Part shown: in pieces, positions 17,301-27,871 of the stretch
How positions within the stretch are numbered: the stretch's first letter is position 1
Layout of the letters: each line of letters begins with the position of its first letter
NCBI GenBank assembly: GCA_021201815.1
Contig: JAJQEC010000018.1
Location: 1 to 33,654 of the forward strand
Source of the DNA: Candidatus Azobacteroides sp.
GTDB taxonomy: Bacteria; Bacteroidota; Bacteroidia; Bacteroidales; WRGA01
Reading direction: 5' to 3'
Length of the DNA stretch: 33,654 nt
Program-made: the position numbers and the translations under genes
Notes under the pieces: generated by a model
Seen by the model: only the letters and a program-made list of their open reading frames with translations
What the model was told of the DNA's origin: nothing
Databases searched by the model: none

Positions 17301-18627
17301 GGTGCAATGTAGGAGCACGGTTTAGCAATACCGGATGCCCTTTCATTACATGTTCCAGAATGTCCCATACTACAGGATCTTTCCTGTCAATTATTTTTTT
17401 TGCGGATTTTACTGTTTTTACAATACCACGTTCAATCAGTTTTCTGATGATAAATGGTTTGTATAATTCAGCAGCCATATCTTTCGGCAATCCGCATTCA
17501 TGCATTTTTAATTCAGGCCCTACAACGATTACCGAACGAGCAGAATAGTCAACACGTTTACCAAGTAAGTTCTGACGGAAACGTCCCTGTTTCCCTTTCA
17601 AGCTATCGGAAAGAGATTTCAACGGACGGTTTGCATCGGTCTTGACCGCACTGGATTTACGTGAGTTGTCAAACAGCGAATCCACGGATTCCTGTAACAT
17701 ACGTTTCTCATTCCGTAAAATCACTTCCGGTGCTTTGATTTCAATTAATCGTTTCAAGCGATTGTTACGAATAATTACACGACGATACAGATCATTCAGG
17801 TCAGAAGTAGCAAAACGACCTCCATCGAGAGGCACCAACGGACGCAGCTCCGGCGGAATAACCGGTACGATCTTAATAATCATCCATTCCGGTTTGTTTC
17901 TATTCTTGGAAGCACGGAAAGATTCTACTACCTGAAGACGTTTTAGGGCTTCGTTTTTCCGTTGTTGAGATGTATCTGTATTTGCTTTATGTCTTAATTC
18001 ATAAGAAAGAGTATCCAGATCCAAGCGGGCCAACAGGTCATATACTGCCTCTGCACCCATCTTTGCGATGAATTTATTCGGATCGGTATCTTCCATTGAC
18101 TGGTTTTCTTTCGGAAGTGAATCCAGGATATCCAGGTATTCTTCTTCTGTCAGTAAATCATATGCATTTACTCCATCTTCCGACTTTATCCCCGGTTGAA
18201 TAACCACATAGCGTTCATAGTAAATGATAGAATCCAGTTTCTTAGAAGGAATTCCCAGTAAGTAACCGATTTTGTTAGGAAGAGAACGGAAATACCAGAT
18301 ATGTGCAACCGGCACTACCAACTGAATATGTCCGGTACGTTCACGACGCACTTTCTTCTCTGTAACTTCGACTCCACAACGGTCACAAACAATTCCTTTA
18401 TAACGAATACGTTTGTATTTACCGCAATGGCATTCGTAGTCTTTTACAGGACCGAAAATACGTTCACAGAACAATCCGTCTCTTTCCGGTTTATAAGTAC
18501 GGTAATTAATTGTCTCAGGTTTCAGGACTTCGCCACTGGAGTTTTCAAGAATTTCCTCCGGAGAAGCTAACCCGATCGTAATTTTGGAAAAATTACTTTT
18601 TATTTTATTGTCTCTTCTAAAAGCCAT
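14353..18627 (-). CDS. rpoC: RNA polymerase beta' subunit
   Basis: 1424 residues. The N-terminal zinc site is C66, C68, C81, C84 ([21 protein letters not shown], in pieces). The active-centre loop [12 protein letters not shown] carries the three catalytic aspartates D472, D474 and D476. A second cysteine cluster ([13 protein letters not shown], residues about 885-900) forms the other zinc site. The trigger-loop and bridge-helix region, around GGQTIENPI and [24 protein letters not shown], is intact. It is the last gene of the tuf-to-rpoC cluster, 98 bases after rpoB. Nothing unusual for Bacteroidales. Confidence 0.99.
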   Translation of the reverse strand: MAFRRDNKIKSNFSKITIGLASPEEILENSSGEVLKPETINYRTYKPERDGLFCERIFGPVKDYECHCGKYKRIRYKGIVCDRCGVEVTEKKVRRERTGHIQLVVPVAHIWYFRSLPNKIGYLLGIPSKKLDSIIYYERYVVIQPGIKSEDGVNAYDLLTEEEYLDILDSLPKENQSMEDTDPNKFIAKMGAEAVYDLLARLDLDTLSYELRHKANTDTSQQRKNEALKRLQVVESFRASKNRNKPEWMIIKIVPVIPPELRPLVPLDGGRFATSDLNDLYRRVIIRNNRLKRLIEIKAPEVILRNEKRMLQESVDSLFDNSRKSSAVKTDANRPLKSLSDSLKGKQGRFRQNLLGKRVDYSARSVIVVGPELKMHECGLPKDMAAELYKPFIIRKLIERGIVKTVKSAKKIIDRKDPVVWDILEHVMKGHPVLLNRAPTLHRLGIQAFQPKMIEGKAIQLHPLSCTAFNADFDGDQMAVHLPLGNEAILEAQMLMLASHNILNPANGAPITVPSQDMVLGLYYITKIRPGVKGEGLTFYGPEEAMIAYNEGKVSLHALVKVLVTDLDENGNMVTVMRETSVGRVMVNEIVPYEVGYINEILSKKSLRDIIGNVINVCGVARTAQFLDDIKDLGYQMAFKGGLSFNLEDVIIPAEKDILVKEGDAEVESILNNYNMGFITYNERYNQIIDTWTHVNSRLSDILMKRLTEDNQGFNSVFMMLDSGARGSKEQIRQLSGMRGLMAKPQKSGAEGGQTIENPILSNFKEGLSVLEYFISTHGARKGLADTALKTADAGYLTRRLVDVSQDVIITEEDCGTLRGLIATDLKNNEEVVVSLYERILGRVSVHDLQHPLTGEFLINSGEQITEDVAKKIQDSPIEWVEIRSVLTCESKKGVCAKCYGRNLATGKMVQKGEAVGVIAAQSIGEPGTQLTLRTFHVGGIASNIATEFNITSRYDGVLEIDELRTVDAVNDAGKDVKIVVGRLAEMRVIDPNTKIILTSHNIPYGSTLYFDNGSTVKKGDLICEWDPFNAVIISEVAGKVELESVEENITYKVESDEQTGLREKIIIESKDRNKIPAIHIVASNGGLLKSYNLPVGAHLMKDENAQVKVGEVLVKIPRAVGKAGDITGGLPRVTELFEARNPSNPAVVAEIDGEVTFGKVKRGNREIIITSKTGEVKKYLVPLSKQILVQENDFVRAGTSLSDGAVSPADILAIKGPTAVQEYIVDEVQDVYRLQGVKINDKHFEVIVRQMMRKVSIVDPGDTRFLELQLVDKLEFMEENDRIWGKKVVMDAGDSQILKPGQIVTPRKLRDENSMLKRRDLRLVEVRDAVPATSNQVLQGITRAALQTSSFMSAASFQETTKVLNEAAINGKIDRLEGLKENVICGHLIPAGTGQREFDKLIVGATDDFDKLNLGRKSLSIEN

Positions 18628-18725
18628 TATATTTGATAGAATTTAACAGTTATCGTTTTTCAGTTATCAGTGTCTGGTTTCCCGAAAATAAGCCTACTTT
18701 CAGGAAACGATTACCTGTTATCTGT

Positions 18726-21700
18726 TTATTCTAAGTTAAGACTTAATCCTAGTCCTCGTAATTCATGTAAAATTACATTCAATGCCTCAGGAATTCCCGG
18801 TTGTGGCATCGGATCACCTTTTACAATCGATTCGTAAGCTTTAGAACGTCCTACCACATCATCGGATTTAATGGTAAGAATTTCCTGCAGGATAAAGGCA
18901 GCACCGAATGCTTCCAATGCCCAACCCTCCATTTCTCCGAAACGCTGTCCTCCGAACTGAGCTTTCCCTCCAAGAGGTTGCTGAGTAATAAGAGAATACG
19001 GGCCGATAGAACGGGCATGCATTTTATCTTCTACCATGTGACCGAGTTTCAACATGTAAATAATTCCTACAGTTGCCGGCTGGTCAAAACGTTCTCCGGT
19101 TCCTCCATCATACAGATAGGTTTTTCCGTAACGTGGAACACCGGCTTTATCTGTCCACTCATTTAAATCATCCAGCGAAGCCCCGTCAAAAATAGGAGTA
19201 GAAAAGTTCACATCCAGTTTCTGTCCGGCCCAACCCAACACAGTTTCAAAAATCTGTCCAAGGTTCATACGGGAAGGTACCCCCAGCGGATTCAGAACGA
19301 TATCTACAGGTGTACCATCTTCAAGGAAAGGCATATCTTCCTGACGTACGATCCGGGAAACAATCCCTTTATTTCCGTGACGTCCTGCCATCTTATCTCC
19401 TACTGAGATTTTACGTTTCTTGGCAATATATACCTTAGCCATCTGAACAATACCTGCAGGAAGATCATCTCCGATAGTAATATCAAATTTCTTCCGTTTC
19501 AGTTCTACATCCAGATCTTTATATTTTTTCAGGTAATTCATGATGACCGCTCTGATCATTTCATTCTTACTGCTATCACCTGTCCATTTATTTACCTGAA
19601 TAGTCGTATAATCAATCTTATTCAACATCTTCTGTGTAAATTTGCTTTCTTTAGGAATAATTTCTGTTCCTAAGAAATCTTTTACACCCTGCGATGTTTT
19701 CCCGGAAGTCAAGAACATCAGTTTATCAATCAACCGACCTTTAAGTTCCGCCATCTTGCCTTCGTATTCTTCTTCGATCTTAGGTAAGATTGCTTTTTCA
19801 CTCAGGCGGGATTTTTTCTTTTTAGATGCTTTCGAGAACAGATTCGTTCCGATTACTACTCCGGATAAAGAAGGTGTTGCCTTTAAAGAAGCATCTTTTA
19901 CATCTCCGGCTTTATCCCCGAAGATAGCACGAAGCAGTTTTTCTTCCGGAGAAGGATCAGATTCTCCTTTAGGTGTGATCTTTCCGATAAGAATATCACC
20001 CGGTTTAATACGGGCTCCGACTCTTACAATTCCTCTTTCATCAAGATCTTTTGTTGAATCTTCACTCACATTGGGAATATCAGGAGTCAACTCTTCCATT
20101 CCCCGCTTGGTTTCACGAACCTCCAGCACATATTCATCTACATGAACGGAAGTAAAAATATCTTCTCTTACCATGCGTTCATTTAAAACAATCGCATCTT
20201 CGAAGTTATACCCTTTCCAGGGCATGAAAGCAACTTTCAGGTTCTTTCCGATTGCAAGTTCTCCGTTCTGGGTTGAATAACCTTCTGTCAGAATCTGCCC
20301 TTTAACCACACGGTCTCCGGGTCTGCAGATAGGACGTAAGTCTATGGTCGTATTCTGGTTTGTTTTCCTGAATTTCGGGATAATATAAGTTTCAACAGCC
20401 TCATCAAAACTTACAAAATCTTCCTCTTCTGTTCTGTCGTAACGGATACGAATCGAATTTGCATCTATGTATTCCACTACTCCATCTCCGGCAGCCGTAA
20501 CCTGTGTACGGGAATCCTGAATAATTTTCTCTTCCAGTCCTGTTCCAACAATCGGCGCTTCACACCGAAGTAAGGGTACAGCCTGACGCATCATATTAGA
20601 TCCCATCAAGGCACGGTTCGCATCATCATGCTCCAGGAATGGAATCAACGAAGCTGCAATAGAAGCAATCTGGGTAGGAGAAACGTCCATAAGATCCACC
20701 TCTTCCGGCGCAACCACAGGAAAGTCACTTTCTTTACGGGATTTAACTCGTGTCCGGATAAAAAATCCGTTATCATCCAGCGGAGCATTTCCCTGGGCTA
20801 TAATCTTTTCTTCTTCTTCCTCTGCAGTTAAATATAAAATACCTTCCGGACCCAGTTCTACTTGTTTCTTTTCCTTATTAACCTTTCGGTAAGGAGTTTC
20901 AATAAATCCAAGGTCATTAATCTTCGCATATACACACAAAGAGGAAATCAAACCGATGTTCGGTCCTTCCGGAGTTTCAATCGGGCAAAGACGTCCATAA
21001 TGAGTATAGTGAACGTCACGAACCTCAAATCCGGCACGTTCACGGGAAAGACCACCTGGCCCCAAAGCAGACATACGACGTTTATGGGTCATTTCAGCCA
21101 ATGGGTTAGTCTGATCCATAAACTGTGACAATGCATTCGTACCAAAGAACGAATTGATCACAGAAGAAATTGTTTTGGCATTGATCAGGTCAATCGGAGT
21201 AAACACTTCATTATCGCGGACATTCATTCTTTCACGAATAGTACGCGCCATACGAGCTAATCCGACTCCGAACTGATTATATAATTGTTCACCAACAGTT
21301 CTTACACGACGGTTACTTAAGTGGTCAATATCATCTACATCTGCTTTTGAGTTTAATAACTCAATCAGATACTTAATAATTTCAATAATATCTTCCTTGG
21401 TCAGTACCTTCACTTCTGCATCCGTTGTCAGATTCAACTTTTTATTGATTCTGTAACGTCCTACTTCTCCAAGGTTATATCTTTTTTCTGAAAAAAACAA
21501 ATTATGTATGACTTCACGCGCACTGGATTCATCTGCAGGTTCCGCGCTACGTAACTGACGGTAGATATAATATACCGCTTCTTTTTCAGAGTTACTGGTA
21601 TCTTTTTGTAATGTATTATATATGATGGCATAATCAGAAGCATTTTGCTCTTCTTTATGCAACAGAATAGTTTCTACACCGGATTCAAGAATTTCATCGA

Positions 21701-22544
21701 TATGGTCATTATCCAGTACGGTTTCACGTTCAATAATGACTTCATTACGTTCGATAGAAGAAACCTCTCCGGTATCTTCATCCACAAAATCTTCAATCCA
21801 TGTTTTTAGCATACGGGCCGCTAATTTACGACCTAATGCTTTTTTCAGGTTTGTTTTATTGACTTTAACCTCTTCGGCCAGATCAAATATTTCAAGAATA
21901 TCCTTATCACTTTCAAAACCGATTGCTCTTAATAAAGTAGTAACCGGCAATTTCTTTTTACGATCGATGTATGCATACATGACATTATTAATGTCCGTTG
22001 CAAATTCAATCCAGGATCCTTTAAAAGGAATAATCCTTGCAGAATAAAGTTTTATACCGTTTGCATGCATACTCTGACCGAAGAATACACCCGGTGAGCG
22101 GTGCAACTGGGATACGACAACACGTTCAGCTCCATTAATAATAAATGTTCCTTTCACGGTCATATACGGAATAGGACCTAAATAAACGTCTTGTACTACC
22201 GTATCAAAATCTTCGTGGTCAGGATCGGTACAATATAATTTTAATTTTGCCTTTAAAGGCACGCTATATGTTAATCCCCTTTCAATACATTCTTCAATTG
22301 TGTAGCGAGGGGGTTCAATATAATAGTCTAAGAATTCAAGTACAAAGTTATTGCGGGTATCGGCAATAGGGAAGTTTTCAGAAAACACTTTGTATAAACC
22401 TTCATTTTTCCTTTTTTCAGGGGGAGTATCTAATTGAAGGAAGTCTTGGAATGACTTTAATTGCACCTCAAGAAAATCCGGATAAGGAAGCGGATTTTTA
22501 ATCGATGCGAAATTAACCCTTTTATTTTCAGTACTTTGAGACAT
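18726..22544 (-). CDS. rpoB: RNA polymerase beta subunit
   Basis: 1272 residues, the usual Bacteroidales length. The rifampicin-pocket region (about 465-535) reads [19 protein letters not shown] then [19 protein letters not shown]. The residues at the positions most often changed in resistance (Asp of MDQ, His of THKRR, Ser of RMSALG) are wild type. The C-terminal block [15 protein letters not shown] and the [21 protein letters not shown] tail are present. It is separated from rplL by an attenuator-like hairpin at 22590-22627. Confidence 0.99.
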   Translation of the reverse strand: MSQSTENKRVNFASIKNPLPYPDFLEVQLKSFQDFLQLDTPPEKRKNEGLYKVFSENFPIADTRNNFVLEFLDYYIEPPRYTIEECIERGLTYSVPLKAKLKLYCTDPDHEDFDTVVQDVYLGPIPYMTVKGTFIINGAERVVVSQLHRSPGVFFGQSMHANGIKLYSARIIPFKGSWIEFATDINNVMYAYIDRKKKLPVTTLLRAIGFESDKDILEIFDLAEEVKVNKTNLKKALGRKLAARMLKTWIEDFVDEDTGEVSSIERNEVIIERETVLDNDHIDEILESGVETILLHKEEQNASDYAIIYNTLQKDTSNSEKEAVYYIYRQLRSAEPADESSAREVIHNLFFSEKRYNLGEVGRYRINKKLNLTTDAEVKVLTKEDIIEIIKYLIELLNSKADVDDIDHLSNRRVRTVGEQLYNQFGVGLARMARTIRERMNVRDNEVFTPIDLINAKTISSVINSFFGTNALSQFMDQTNPLAEMTHKRRMSALGPGGLSRERAGFEVRDVHYTHYGRLCPIETPEGPNIGLISSLCVYAKINDLGFIETPYRKVNKEKKQVELGPEGILYLTAEEEEEKIIAQGNAPLDDNGFFIRTRVKSRKESDFPVVAPEEVDLMDVSPTQIASIAASLIPFLEHDDANRALMGSNMMRQAVPLLRCEAPIVGTGLEEKIIQDSRTQVTAAGDGVVEYIDANSIRIRYDRTEEEDFVSFDEAVETYIIPKFRKTNQNTTIDLRPICRPGDRVVKGQILTEGYSTQNGELAIGKNLKVAFMPWKGYNFEDAIVLNERMVREDIFTSVHVDEYVLEVRETKRGMEELTPDIPNVSEDSTKDLDERGIVRVGARIKPGDILIGKITPKGESDPSPEEKLLRAIFGDKAGDVKDASLKATPSLSGVVIGTNLFSKASKKKKSRLSEKAILPKIEEEYEGKMAELKGRLIDKLMFLTSGKTSQGVKDFLGTEIIPKESKFTQKMLNKIDYTTIQVNKWTGDSSKNEMIRAVIMNYLKKYKDLDVELKRKKFDITIGDDLPAGIVQMAKVYIAKKRKISVGDKMAGRHGNKGIVSRIVRQEDMPFLEDGTPVDIVLNPLGVPSRMNLGQIFETVLGWAGQKLDVNFSTPIFDGASLDDLNEWTDKAGVPRYGKTYLYDGGTGERFDQPATVGIIYMLKLGHMVEDKMHARSIGPYSLITQQPLGGKAQFGGQRFGEMEGWALEAFGAAFILQEILTIKSDDVVGRSKAYESIVKGDPMPQPGIPEALNVILHELRGLGLSLNLE

Positions 22545-22584
22545 TTATTATGAATGTTTTATTGAAGCTTTATAAAATATATAC

Positions 22585-22627
22585 ACAAAAAGGTTAAGAA
22601 CCCTTTTTCACAAGGGCTCTTAACCAT
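22585..22627 (-). terminator. Attenuator-like hairpin between rplL and rpoB
   Basis: Minus strand GGTTAAGAGCCCTT (22625-22612), a six-base loop, then AAGGGTTCTTAACC (22605-22592), a 14-bp stem with one wobble pair, followed by TTTTTGTG. As in many bacteria, a partial terminator here would lower rpoBC expression relative to the ribosomal proteins. Confidence 0.8.
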
Positions 22628-22650
22628 AAGGGCTGAAAATCAGCAAATTC

Positions 22651-23028
22651 TTAGTTAATTTCAACTTCTGCTCCAGCTTCTTCCAAAGATTTTTTTAATG
22701 CTTCAGCTTCGTCTTTGCCTACGCCTTCTTTCAATTTTCCAGGAGCTCCGTCTACAATGTCTTTCGCTTCTTTCAAACTAAGTTCGGTCAGTTCTTTTAC
22801 TAATTTCACAACTGCTAATTTGCTACCACCAGCTGATTTAAGGATTACATCAAAAGATGTTTTTTCTTCAGCAGCTTCTGCTGCACCACCAGCAGCAGGG
22901 CCAGCAACAGCGACAGCTGCAGCAGCAGGTTCAATACCGTACTCTGATTTTAATATTTCTGCAAGCTCGTTAACTTCTTTTACTGTTAAGTTTACTAATT
23001 GTTCTGCAAAAGCTTTCAAATCTGCCAT
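22651..23028 (-). CDS. rplL: 50S ribosomal protein L7/L12
   Basis: 125 residues: an N-terminal dimerisation helix region, an alanine/glycine-rich hinge (about 36-53, [17 protein letters not shown]), and the conserved C-terminal factor-binding domain ([21 protein letters not shown], in pieces; [12 protein letters not shown]). It forms the L7/L12 stalk with L10 and recruits translation factors. It follows rplJ by 46 bases. Confidence 0.98.
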   Translation of the reverse strand: MADLKAFAEQLVNLTVKEVNELAEILKSEYGIEPAAAAVAVAGPAAGGAAEAAEEKTSFDVILKSAGGSKLAVVKLVKELTELSLKEAKDIVDGAPGKLKEGVGKDEAEALKKSLEEAGAEVEIN

Positions 23029-23074
23029 TGTCTTATTTGTTAAATTGTTTGTTTTTTACTTTTTTATTTAATAC

Positions 23075-23590
23075 TTATTTTTCTGAAAGAGTTTTCAGTA
23101 ATCCGTGGATGGTAGAACCTCCGGACTGAAGAGCAGAAATAACATTCTTAGCAGGTGATTGTAACAATCCGATTACATCACCGATAAGTTCATTCTTACT
23201 CTTAATTGCAACCAATGCCTCCAGATTTTCTTTTCCTACGTAAAAACTCTCTTCTACGTATGCAGCCTTTAATGATGGAATATCATTTGCTTTTCCAAGT
23301 TTTTTAATCAACTTGGCCGGCGCATTCCCCGTATTGGAAAACATAATAGAAGTTGATCCTTTCAACGAATCATACAGAGGAGAGAAATCTCCTTCAAGTC
23401 TGTCCAGGGCTTGTTTAAGCAAGGTGTTTTTAACTACCATAAGCTTAATATCTTCCTTGAAGCAAGCTCTTCTTAATTCGCTGGTTTTTTCAGCATCCAA
23501 TGTAGCAATATCGGTCAGATAAAAGTGAGCATACTCTTTTAACGTGTTAGCAATTTGCTCAATAATTGCGTTTTTATCTTCCTTTCTCAT
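23075..23590 (-). CDS. rplJ: 50S ribosomal protein L10
   Basis: 171 residues. Starts MRKEDKNAIIEQIANTLKEY; the globular rRNA-binding domain comes first (VVKNTLLKQAL, KGSTSIMF), with a C-terminal helix for L7/L12 dimers. It lies 3 bases after rplA, so translation is coupled. In many bacteria L10-L12 binds the leader of this unit for feedback; there is little untranslated leader here. Confidence 0.97.
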   Translation of the reverse strand: MRKEDKNAIIEQIANTLKEYAHFYLTDIATLDAEKTSELRRACFKEDIKLMVVKNTLLKQALDRLEGDFSPLYDSLKGSTSIMFSNTGNAPAKLIKKLGKANDIPSLKAAYVEESFYVGKENLEALVAIKSKNELIGDVIGLLQSPAKNVISALQSGGSTIHGLLKTLSEK

Positions 23591-23593
23591 AGC

Positions 23594-24292
23594 TTAATTT
23601 TCCTCCACTGATTTAGGATCAATTTTTATTCCGGGGCTCATAGTACTTGAAAGAAAAACACTTTTAATGTATGTACCTTTTGCTGCTGAAGGTTTCAGCT
23701 TCAACAATGTGGTAACGAATTCTTTCACATTTTCCCTTAACTGATCGGGAGTAAAAGATACTTTACCCACAGAAGTATGAACAATACCTGCTTTATCTAC
23801 TTTAAAGTCGATTTTCCCTTGTTTAACTTCACTTACCGCTTTGCCTACTTCATTGGTAACCGTACCATTTTTAGGGTTAGGCATCAAACCACGAGGTCCC
23901 AATACACGTCCTAAAGCACCGATTTTACTCATGATAGAAGGCATTGTGATAATTACGTCAATATCAGTCCAACCTCCTTTTATTTTTTCGATATATTCAT
24001 CAAGTCCAACATAATCCGCTCCTGCTTCTTTCGCCTGAGCTTCCATATCGGGAGTACACAACACAAGAACTCTTACCTGTTTACCCGTACCGTGAGGCAA
24101 TGAAACTACACCTCTTACCATTTGGTTCGCTTTACGGGGGTCAACACCTAAGCGGACATCCACATCAACAGAAGCATCAAATTTAGAGAAAGAAATTTCT
24201 TTCACTAATTCAGTAGCTTCTTTCAGAGAATACATTTTCCCGCCTTCAATCTTTGCTGCAGCTAACTTTTGATTTTTTGTCAGTTTAGTCAT
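23594..24292 (-). CDS. rplA: 50S ribosomal protein L1
   Basis: 232 residues, the normal length. Signatures are [42 protein letters not shown] (in pieces) and [14 protein letters not shown]. It binds 23S rRNA at the L1 stalk and in many bacteria represses the rplKA mRNA. It lies 14 bases after rplK. Confidence 0.98.
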   Translation of the reverse strand: MTKLTKNQKLAAAKIEGGKMYSLKEATELVKEISFSKFDASVDVDVRLGVDPRKANQMVRGVVSLPHGTGKQVRVLVLCTPDMEAQAKEAGADYVGLDEYIEKIKGGWTDIDVIITMPSIMSKIGALGRVLGPRGLMPNPKNGTVTNEVGKAVSEVKQGKIDFKVDKAGIVHTSVGKVSFTPDQLRENVKEFVTTLLKLKPSAAKGTYIKSVFLSSTMSPGIKIDPKSVEEN

Positions 24293-24306
24293 CGTTAATT
24301 GAAGTT

Positions 24307-24750
24307 TTAATTATTTCCGGGGAATTCCCCTTTTACATTGATGCCCATACTCCTTGCTGTTCCTGCCACCATAGTCATCGCTGATTCCAGTGTGAAACAA
24401 TTCAGGTCAACCATCTTGTCTTCTGCAATTGTTTTTACCTGATCCCAGGTAATTTCCGCAACTTTTTTACGGTTCGGCTCCGCAGAACCACTTTTAACTT
24501 TTGCCACTTCAAGCAACTGTACAGCTACCGGAGGTGTTTTAACAACAAAATCGAATGACTTGTCCGAGTAATAGGTAATAACTACCGGAAGTACTTTGCC
24601 GGCTTTGTCCTGAGTTCTGGCGTTGAATTGCTTGCAAAACTCCATAATATTAATACCTTTAGCACCTAATACAGGTCCTACAGGCGGAGATGGGTTTGCG
24701 GCTCCTCCTTTGATCTGTAATTTAATTTGTCCAGCAATTTCTTTAGCCAT
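24307..24750 (-). CDS. rplK: 50S ribosomal protein L11
   Basis: 147 residues. N-terminal domain with the proline-rich [20 protein letters not shown] and C-terminal rRNA-binding domain ending [13 protein letters not shown]. Part of the GTPase-associated centre. It starts 69 bases after nusG; this gap could hold the L1 feedback site, but I did not resolve a clear structure. Confidence 0.98.
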   Translation of the reverse strand: MAKEIAGQIKLQIKGGAANPSPPVGPVLGAKGINIMEFCKQFNARTQDKAGKVLPVVITYYSDKSFDFVVKTPPVAVQLLEVAKVKSGSAEPNRKKVAEITWDQVKTIAEDKMVDLNCFTLESAMTMVAGTARSMGINVKGEFPGNN

Positions 24751-24819
24751 TTTTCAACAAAATTTATTTTGATTGACATTAATTGAGAAATAATCCGTAG
24801 AGCGTAACAACATCCGGGA

Positions 24820-25362
24820 CTATTCCTTCTCTACTTGCATAAAGTTTAATTCGAGCGGTGTTTTCCGGCCGAATATCTTAACCATTACTTTGAGCTTTTT
24901 CTTTTCGTTATTTACTTCCTCGATGATGCCGCTAAATCCGTTAAAAGGCCCGTAGGTTACTTTTACGGTTTCACCGACATAAAAAGGAATGTTGATTTCT
25001 ACATCCGCCTCCTGCAATTCATCTACCGTACCTAATATTCTGTTTACTTCAGAAGGTCTTAACGGTACCGGTTTGTCGTTTCCACCAAGAAAACCGATCA
25101 CATTCGGAACGTTTTTCAGGTAATGAGCAACTTCACCTACCAGAGCAGCTTCAATCAATACATACCCGGGAAGATAACTTCTTTCTTTCATTATCTTCTT
25201 TCCGTTGCGTACCTGGTATACCTTTTCGGTAGGAATTAATACCTGAGACACATATTCGCTCAGCCCGGTATTTTTAATCTCAGCCTCGAGATATTCCCTG
25301 ACTTTGCTTTCTTTTCCACTAATAGCACGTAAAACGTACCATTTTTTTTCAATCTCAGACAT
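24820..25362 (-). CDS. nusG: Transcription termination/antitermination factor NusG
   Basis: 180 residues: an NGN domain that contacts RNA polymerase (KWYVLRAISGKESKVREYL, LPGYVLIEA) and a C-terminal KOW domain (GETVKVTYGPFNGFSGIIEEV). Sits in its classical place between secE and rplK. Confidence 0.97.
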   Translation of the reverse strand: MSEIEKKWYVLRAISGKESKVREYLEAEIKNTGLSEYVSQVLIPTEKVYQVRNGKKIMKERSYLPGYVLIEAALVGEVAHYLKNVPNVIGFLGGNDKPVPLRPSEVNRILGTVDELQEADVEINIPFYVGETVKVTYGPFNGFSGIIEEVNNEKKKLKVMVKIFGRKTPLELNFMQVEKE

Positions 25363-25390
25363 TTTTCTGAATTACTTTGTTAAAAAACGA

Positions 25391-25585
25391 TTAGAAAACT
25401 TTGGTGTAAATAAAATCCATGACGTGCTCAAATACTACATCTATTCCGAATATTGCCAATGCCATTATAAGGGAAGCAAACAAAACGACAACAGCACTAT
25501 TGCTCAATTCAGATGTAGTTGGCCAAGACACCTTATGTACAAGTTCGTCATAAGACGCTTTGAGACTAGCAATAATTTTTTTCAT
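25391..25585 (-). CDS. secE: Preprotein translocase subunit SecE
   Basis: 64 residues starting MKKIIASLKASYDELVHKVSWP. The frame stays open to 25660, but that extension runs through the tRNA-Trp gene, so the ATG at 25585, 15 bases after the tRNA, is the start. The family signature is the amphipathic helix with VSWPTTSEL, then a single membrane segment (about 30-52). It forms the SecYEG channel with SecY and SecG. Confidence 0.95.
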   Translation of the reverse strand: MKKIIASLKASYDELVHKVSWPTTSELSNSAVVVLFASLIMALAIFGIDVVFEHVMDFIYTKVF

Positions 25586-25599
25586 TTTCAAAAAAAGTT

Positions 25600-25675
25600 T
25601 GGCACGGGTTGAGAGACTCGAACTCCCGACACCTGGTTTTGGAGACCAGTGCTCTACCAACTGAGCTAAACCCGT
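25600..25675 (-). tRNA. trnW: tRNA-Trp (anticodon CCA)
   Basis: Acceptor ACGGGTT/AACCCGT, D arm AGCTCAGTTGGTAGAGC, anticodon stem-loop CTGGT-CTCCAAA-ACCAG, and T loop GTTCGAG. The 3' GCCA is encoded, unlike the four tRNAs before tuf. It lies between tuf and secE and must be processed out of the long transcript. Confidence 0.97.
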
Positions 25676-25683
25676 AAAAAGAT

Positions 25684-25737
25684 AAAAACTAAAAGTTAAT
25701 CATCTTAAAAACTCAAAACTCTTAACTTTTAGTTTTT
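25684..25737 (-). repeat. 16-bp inverted repeat between tuf and tRNA-Trp
   Basis: AAAAACTAAAAGTTAA (25684-25699) and its exact complement (25722-25737) flank 22 bases. The stem is A+T-only apart from two pairs. It might be a weak terminator/attenuator or a processing site in the tuf-trnW-secE transcript. Confidence 0.6.
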
Positions 25738-25764
25738 AGTTTTTATCTTCTAACTAATCAATGA

Positions 25765-26952
25765 TTAGTCAAGGATTTCAGTAATCTGACCTGCACCTAC
25801 TGTACGTCCACCTTCACGGATTGCGAAACGAAGACCTACACTACATGCTACCGGGTAGATAAGTTCTACTGTAATAGTTACGTTATCACCAGGCATTACC
25901 ATTTCAGTTCCTTCCGGCAAAGTAATTTCTCCGGTTACGTCCAGTGTACGGATATAGAACTGAGGACGGTATTTATTATGGAATGGAGTATGACGACCAC
26001 CTTCTTCTTTTTTCAGGATATAAACCTCAGCTTTAAATCTAGTGTGAGGAGTTACTTTTCCCGGGTGAGTGATAACCATACCACGTTTGATTTCATCTTT
26101 GTCGATACCACGAAGTAAAAGACCTACGTTGTCACCAGCCTGACCTTCGTCAAGAATTTTACGGAACATTTCTACTCCTGTAACAACTGATTTTTTACCT
26201 TCAGCACCTAAACCGATGATCTGTACTTCTTCACCTGTTTTGATGATACCTGTTTCGATACGACCTGTAGCAACAGTACCACGACCAGTGATTGAGAATA
26301 CATCTTCAACCGGCATAAGGAATGGTTTATCGATATCACGTGGAGGAAGCGGAATCCATTCGTCAACAGCTGCCATTAGTTCCATGATTTTATCTTCCCA
26401 TTCTGCAACACCGTTCAAGCCACCAAGAGCAGAACCTCTGATAACAGGAGTATTGTCACCGTCGAAATTATAGAAAGAAAGTAATTCTCTCATTTCCATT
26501 TCAACTAATTCCAACATTTCCTCGTCATCAACCATATCGCATTTGTTCATAAACACAACGATTTTAGGCACGTTCACCTGACGAGCCAAAAGGATGTGTT
26601 CACGAGTCTGAGGCATAGGACCGTCAGTAGCAGCAACCACGATAATTGCACCATCCATCTGAGCAGCACCGGTAACCATGTTTTTCACATAGTCGGCGTG
26701 ACCCGGACAGTCAACGTGTGCATAGTGACGATTTTCTGTTTGGTATTCTACGTGTGCAGTATTAATCGTAATACCTCTTTCTTTTTCTTCAGGAGCATTG
26801 TCAATCTGATCGAAAGATTTTACTTCTGAAAGACCTCTTTTTGCTAATACTGTAGTAATAGCAGCGGTCAAAGTCGTTTTACCGTGGTCAACGTGTCCAA
26901 TAGTACCAATGTTCACGTGCGGTTTCGAGCGTTCAAATTTCTCTTTAGCCAT
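25765..26952 (-). CDS. tuf: Elongation factor Tu
   Basis: 395 residues. GTP-binding motifs: GHVDHGKT (about 19-26), DCPGHADY (about 81-88) and NKCD (about 136-139), with switch 1 [12 protein letters not shown]. Domains II and III follow, ending [12 protein letters not shown]. It delivers aminoacyl-tRNA to the ribosome. It is preceded on the minus strand by four tRNA genes, as in the tufB operon of E. coli, and followed by tRNA-Trp and secE. Confidence 0.99.
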   Translation of the reverse strand: MAKEKFERSKPHVNIGTIGHVDHGKTTLTAAITTVLAKRGLSEVKSFDQIDNAPEEKERGITINTAHVEYQTENRHYAHVDCPGHADYVKNMVTGAAQMDGAIIVVAATDGPMPQTREHILLARQVNVPKIVVFMNKCDMVDDEEMLELVEMEMRELLSFYNFDGDNTPVIRGSALGGLNGVAEWEDKIMELMAAVDEWIPLPPRDIDKPFLMPVEDVFSITGRGTVATGRIETGIIKTGEEVQIIGLGAEGKKSVVTGVEMFRKILDEGQAGDNVGLLLRGIDKDEIKRGMVITHPGKVTPHTRFKAEVYILKKEEGGRHTPFHNKYRPQFYIRTLDVTGEITLPEGTEMVMPGDNVTITVELIYPVACSVGLRFAIREGGRTVGAGQITEILD

Positions 26953-27005
26953 AGCTTAACTTGTTATTTATTTTATTTAAATGATTAGCCTCTTGGGGTT
27001 GTTAG

Positions 27006-27077
<72 letters not shown>

Positions 27078-27085
27078 TGATTAAG

Positions 27086-27158
27086 AGCGGGAAACGGGAC
27101 TCAAACCCGCGACCCTCAGCTTGGAAGGCTAATGCTCTATCAACTGAGCTATTCCCGC
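27086..27158 (-). tRNA. trnG: tRNA-Gly (anticodon TCC)
   Basis: Acceptor GCGGGAA/TTCCCGC, D arm AGCTCAGTTGATAGAGC, anticodon stem-loop TTAGC-CTTCCAA-GCTGA, T loop GTTTGAG. No encoded CCA. Equivalent to E. coli glyT. Confidence 0.97.
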
Positions 27159-27196
27159 AAATCAACCCTTTTTGTTACCTTTATAAACAAAAAGCG

Positions 27197-27279
27197 TGGG
27201 CGAAGATGGATTCGAACCACCGTAGGTATTAACCAGCAGATTTACAGTCTGCCCCATTTGGCCACTCTGGTATTCGCCC
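27197..27279 (-). tRNA. trnY: tRNA-Tyr (anticodon GTA)
   Basis: Acceptor GGGCGAA/TTCGCCC, anticodon loop CTGTAAA inside CAGA/TCTG, and a long variable arm as expected for class II tRNA-Tyr. T loop GTTCGAA. CCA is not encoded. Confidence 0.96.
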
Positions 27280-27380
27280 GGAATTTTTCAAAAAGTAAAA
27301 ACTAAATTATGTCAACAGCACTCTTTCTGTAAACATTAAAAGACTTTCGGTTGTTATCTTTTAACTTTTAGTTTCCTTTG

Positions 27381-27454
27381 AGCCTCTTGTCGGATTCGAA
27401 CCAACGACCCCGAGATTACAAATCACGTGCTCTAGCCAGCTGAGCTAAAGAGGC
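27381..27454 (-). tRNA. trnT: tRNA-Thr (anticodon TGT)
   Basis: Acceptor GCCTCTT/AAGAGGC, anticodon loop TTTGTAA, T loop GTTCGAA. The anticodon stem CGTGA/TCTCG has a central T-T mismatch. CCA is not encoded. First gene of the tRNA-tuf unit, matching E. coli thrU. Confidence 0.95.
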
Positions 27455-27465
27455 AGAATTCTTAT

Positions 27466-27503
27466 AAAAAGCCGTCTCACTATGGGAAAAGTGAAACGGC
27501 TGC
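27466..27503 (-). terminator. Terminator of hpf (and leader hairpin of the tRNA-tuf unit)
   Basis: Minus strand AGCCGTTTCACTT, a loop, then AGTGAGACGGCT (one mismatch) followed by TTTTTATAAG. It lies after hpf and ends only 12 bases before the first tRNA, so tRNA transcripts starting at the promoter at 27503-27532 would also carry it. Confidence 0.75.
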
Positions 27504-27532
27504 AAAATTACAAATTATTTTTTAATTACAAA
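27503..27532 (-). promoter_or_regulatory. Promoter of the tRNA-tuf-secE-rpoC cluster
   Basis: -33 TTTG (27532-27529), 18-base gap, then -7 TAATTTTG (27510-27503) on the minus strand, matching TTTG/TAnnTTTG. The predicted start, near 27496, is inside the hairpin that ends hpf. Confidence 0.5.
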
Positions 27533-27550
27533 ATATCTTACTTTGTTTTT

Positions 27551-27850
27551 TTATTTTCCCTTTAATTTTTCTTTAAATTTTGCAATTTGCTTTTCCAGCG
27601 CCTGAACGACCTCATCTATTGATTGTTCGAAACTACCGGTTGTTTTTTCCGCAAACAGGTCATACCCAGGTACAATTAATCTTACCTGTGCATGTTTATT
27701 ATTAGCAGCTTCCGGTTTGACTACTTTTAAAGAAACTTCAGCACTCAGGATGCCATCAAAAAAGTTATCTAACTTCGATACCTTTTTCTGAATAAATGCT
27801 TCCAGTTGTTCGGATGCCGTAAAATGAACGGCTTGAATGTTTATTTCCAT
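27551..27850 (-). CDS. hpf: Short ribosome hibernation promoting factor
   Basis: 99 residues of the HPF/YfiA (S30AE) fold: MEINIQAVHFTASEQLEAFI, KVSKLDNFFDGI, VRLIVPGYDLFAEKTTGSFEQSIDE. There is no C-terminal dimerisation extension, so it is the short form. It binds the 30S decoding region and inactivates idle ribosomes. Third gene of rpsU-xerC-hpf, 21 bases after xerC. Confidence 0.93.
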   Translation of the reverse strand: MEINIQAVHFTASEQLEAFIQKKVSKLDNFFDGILSAEVSLKVVKPEAANNKHAQVRLIVPGYDLFAEKTTGSFEQSIDEVVQALEKQIAKFKEKLKGK

Positions 27851-27871
27851 AAGACCTCCTTTTTCTAAAAG

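Noticed and set aside
19642-20145. 167-codon plus-strand ORF antisense to rpoB
   Set aside because: Longest shadow frame in the window, but Ser/Pro/Phe-rich, with no domain and fully inside rpoB.
22715-23071. 118-codon plus-strand ORF antisense to rplL
   Set aside because: Complement of the alanine-rich hinge and conserved domain of L7/L12.
25586-25660. Extended start of SecE
   Set aside because: The extension reads through tRNA-Trp; the ATG at 25585 gives the family's normal length.
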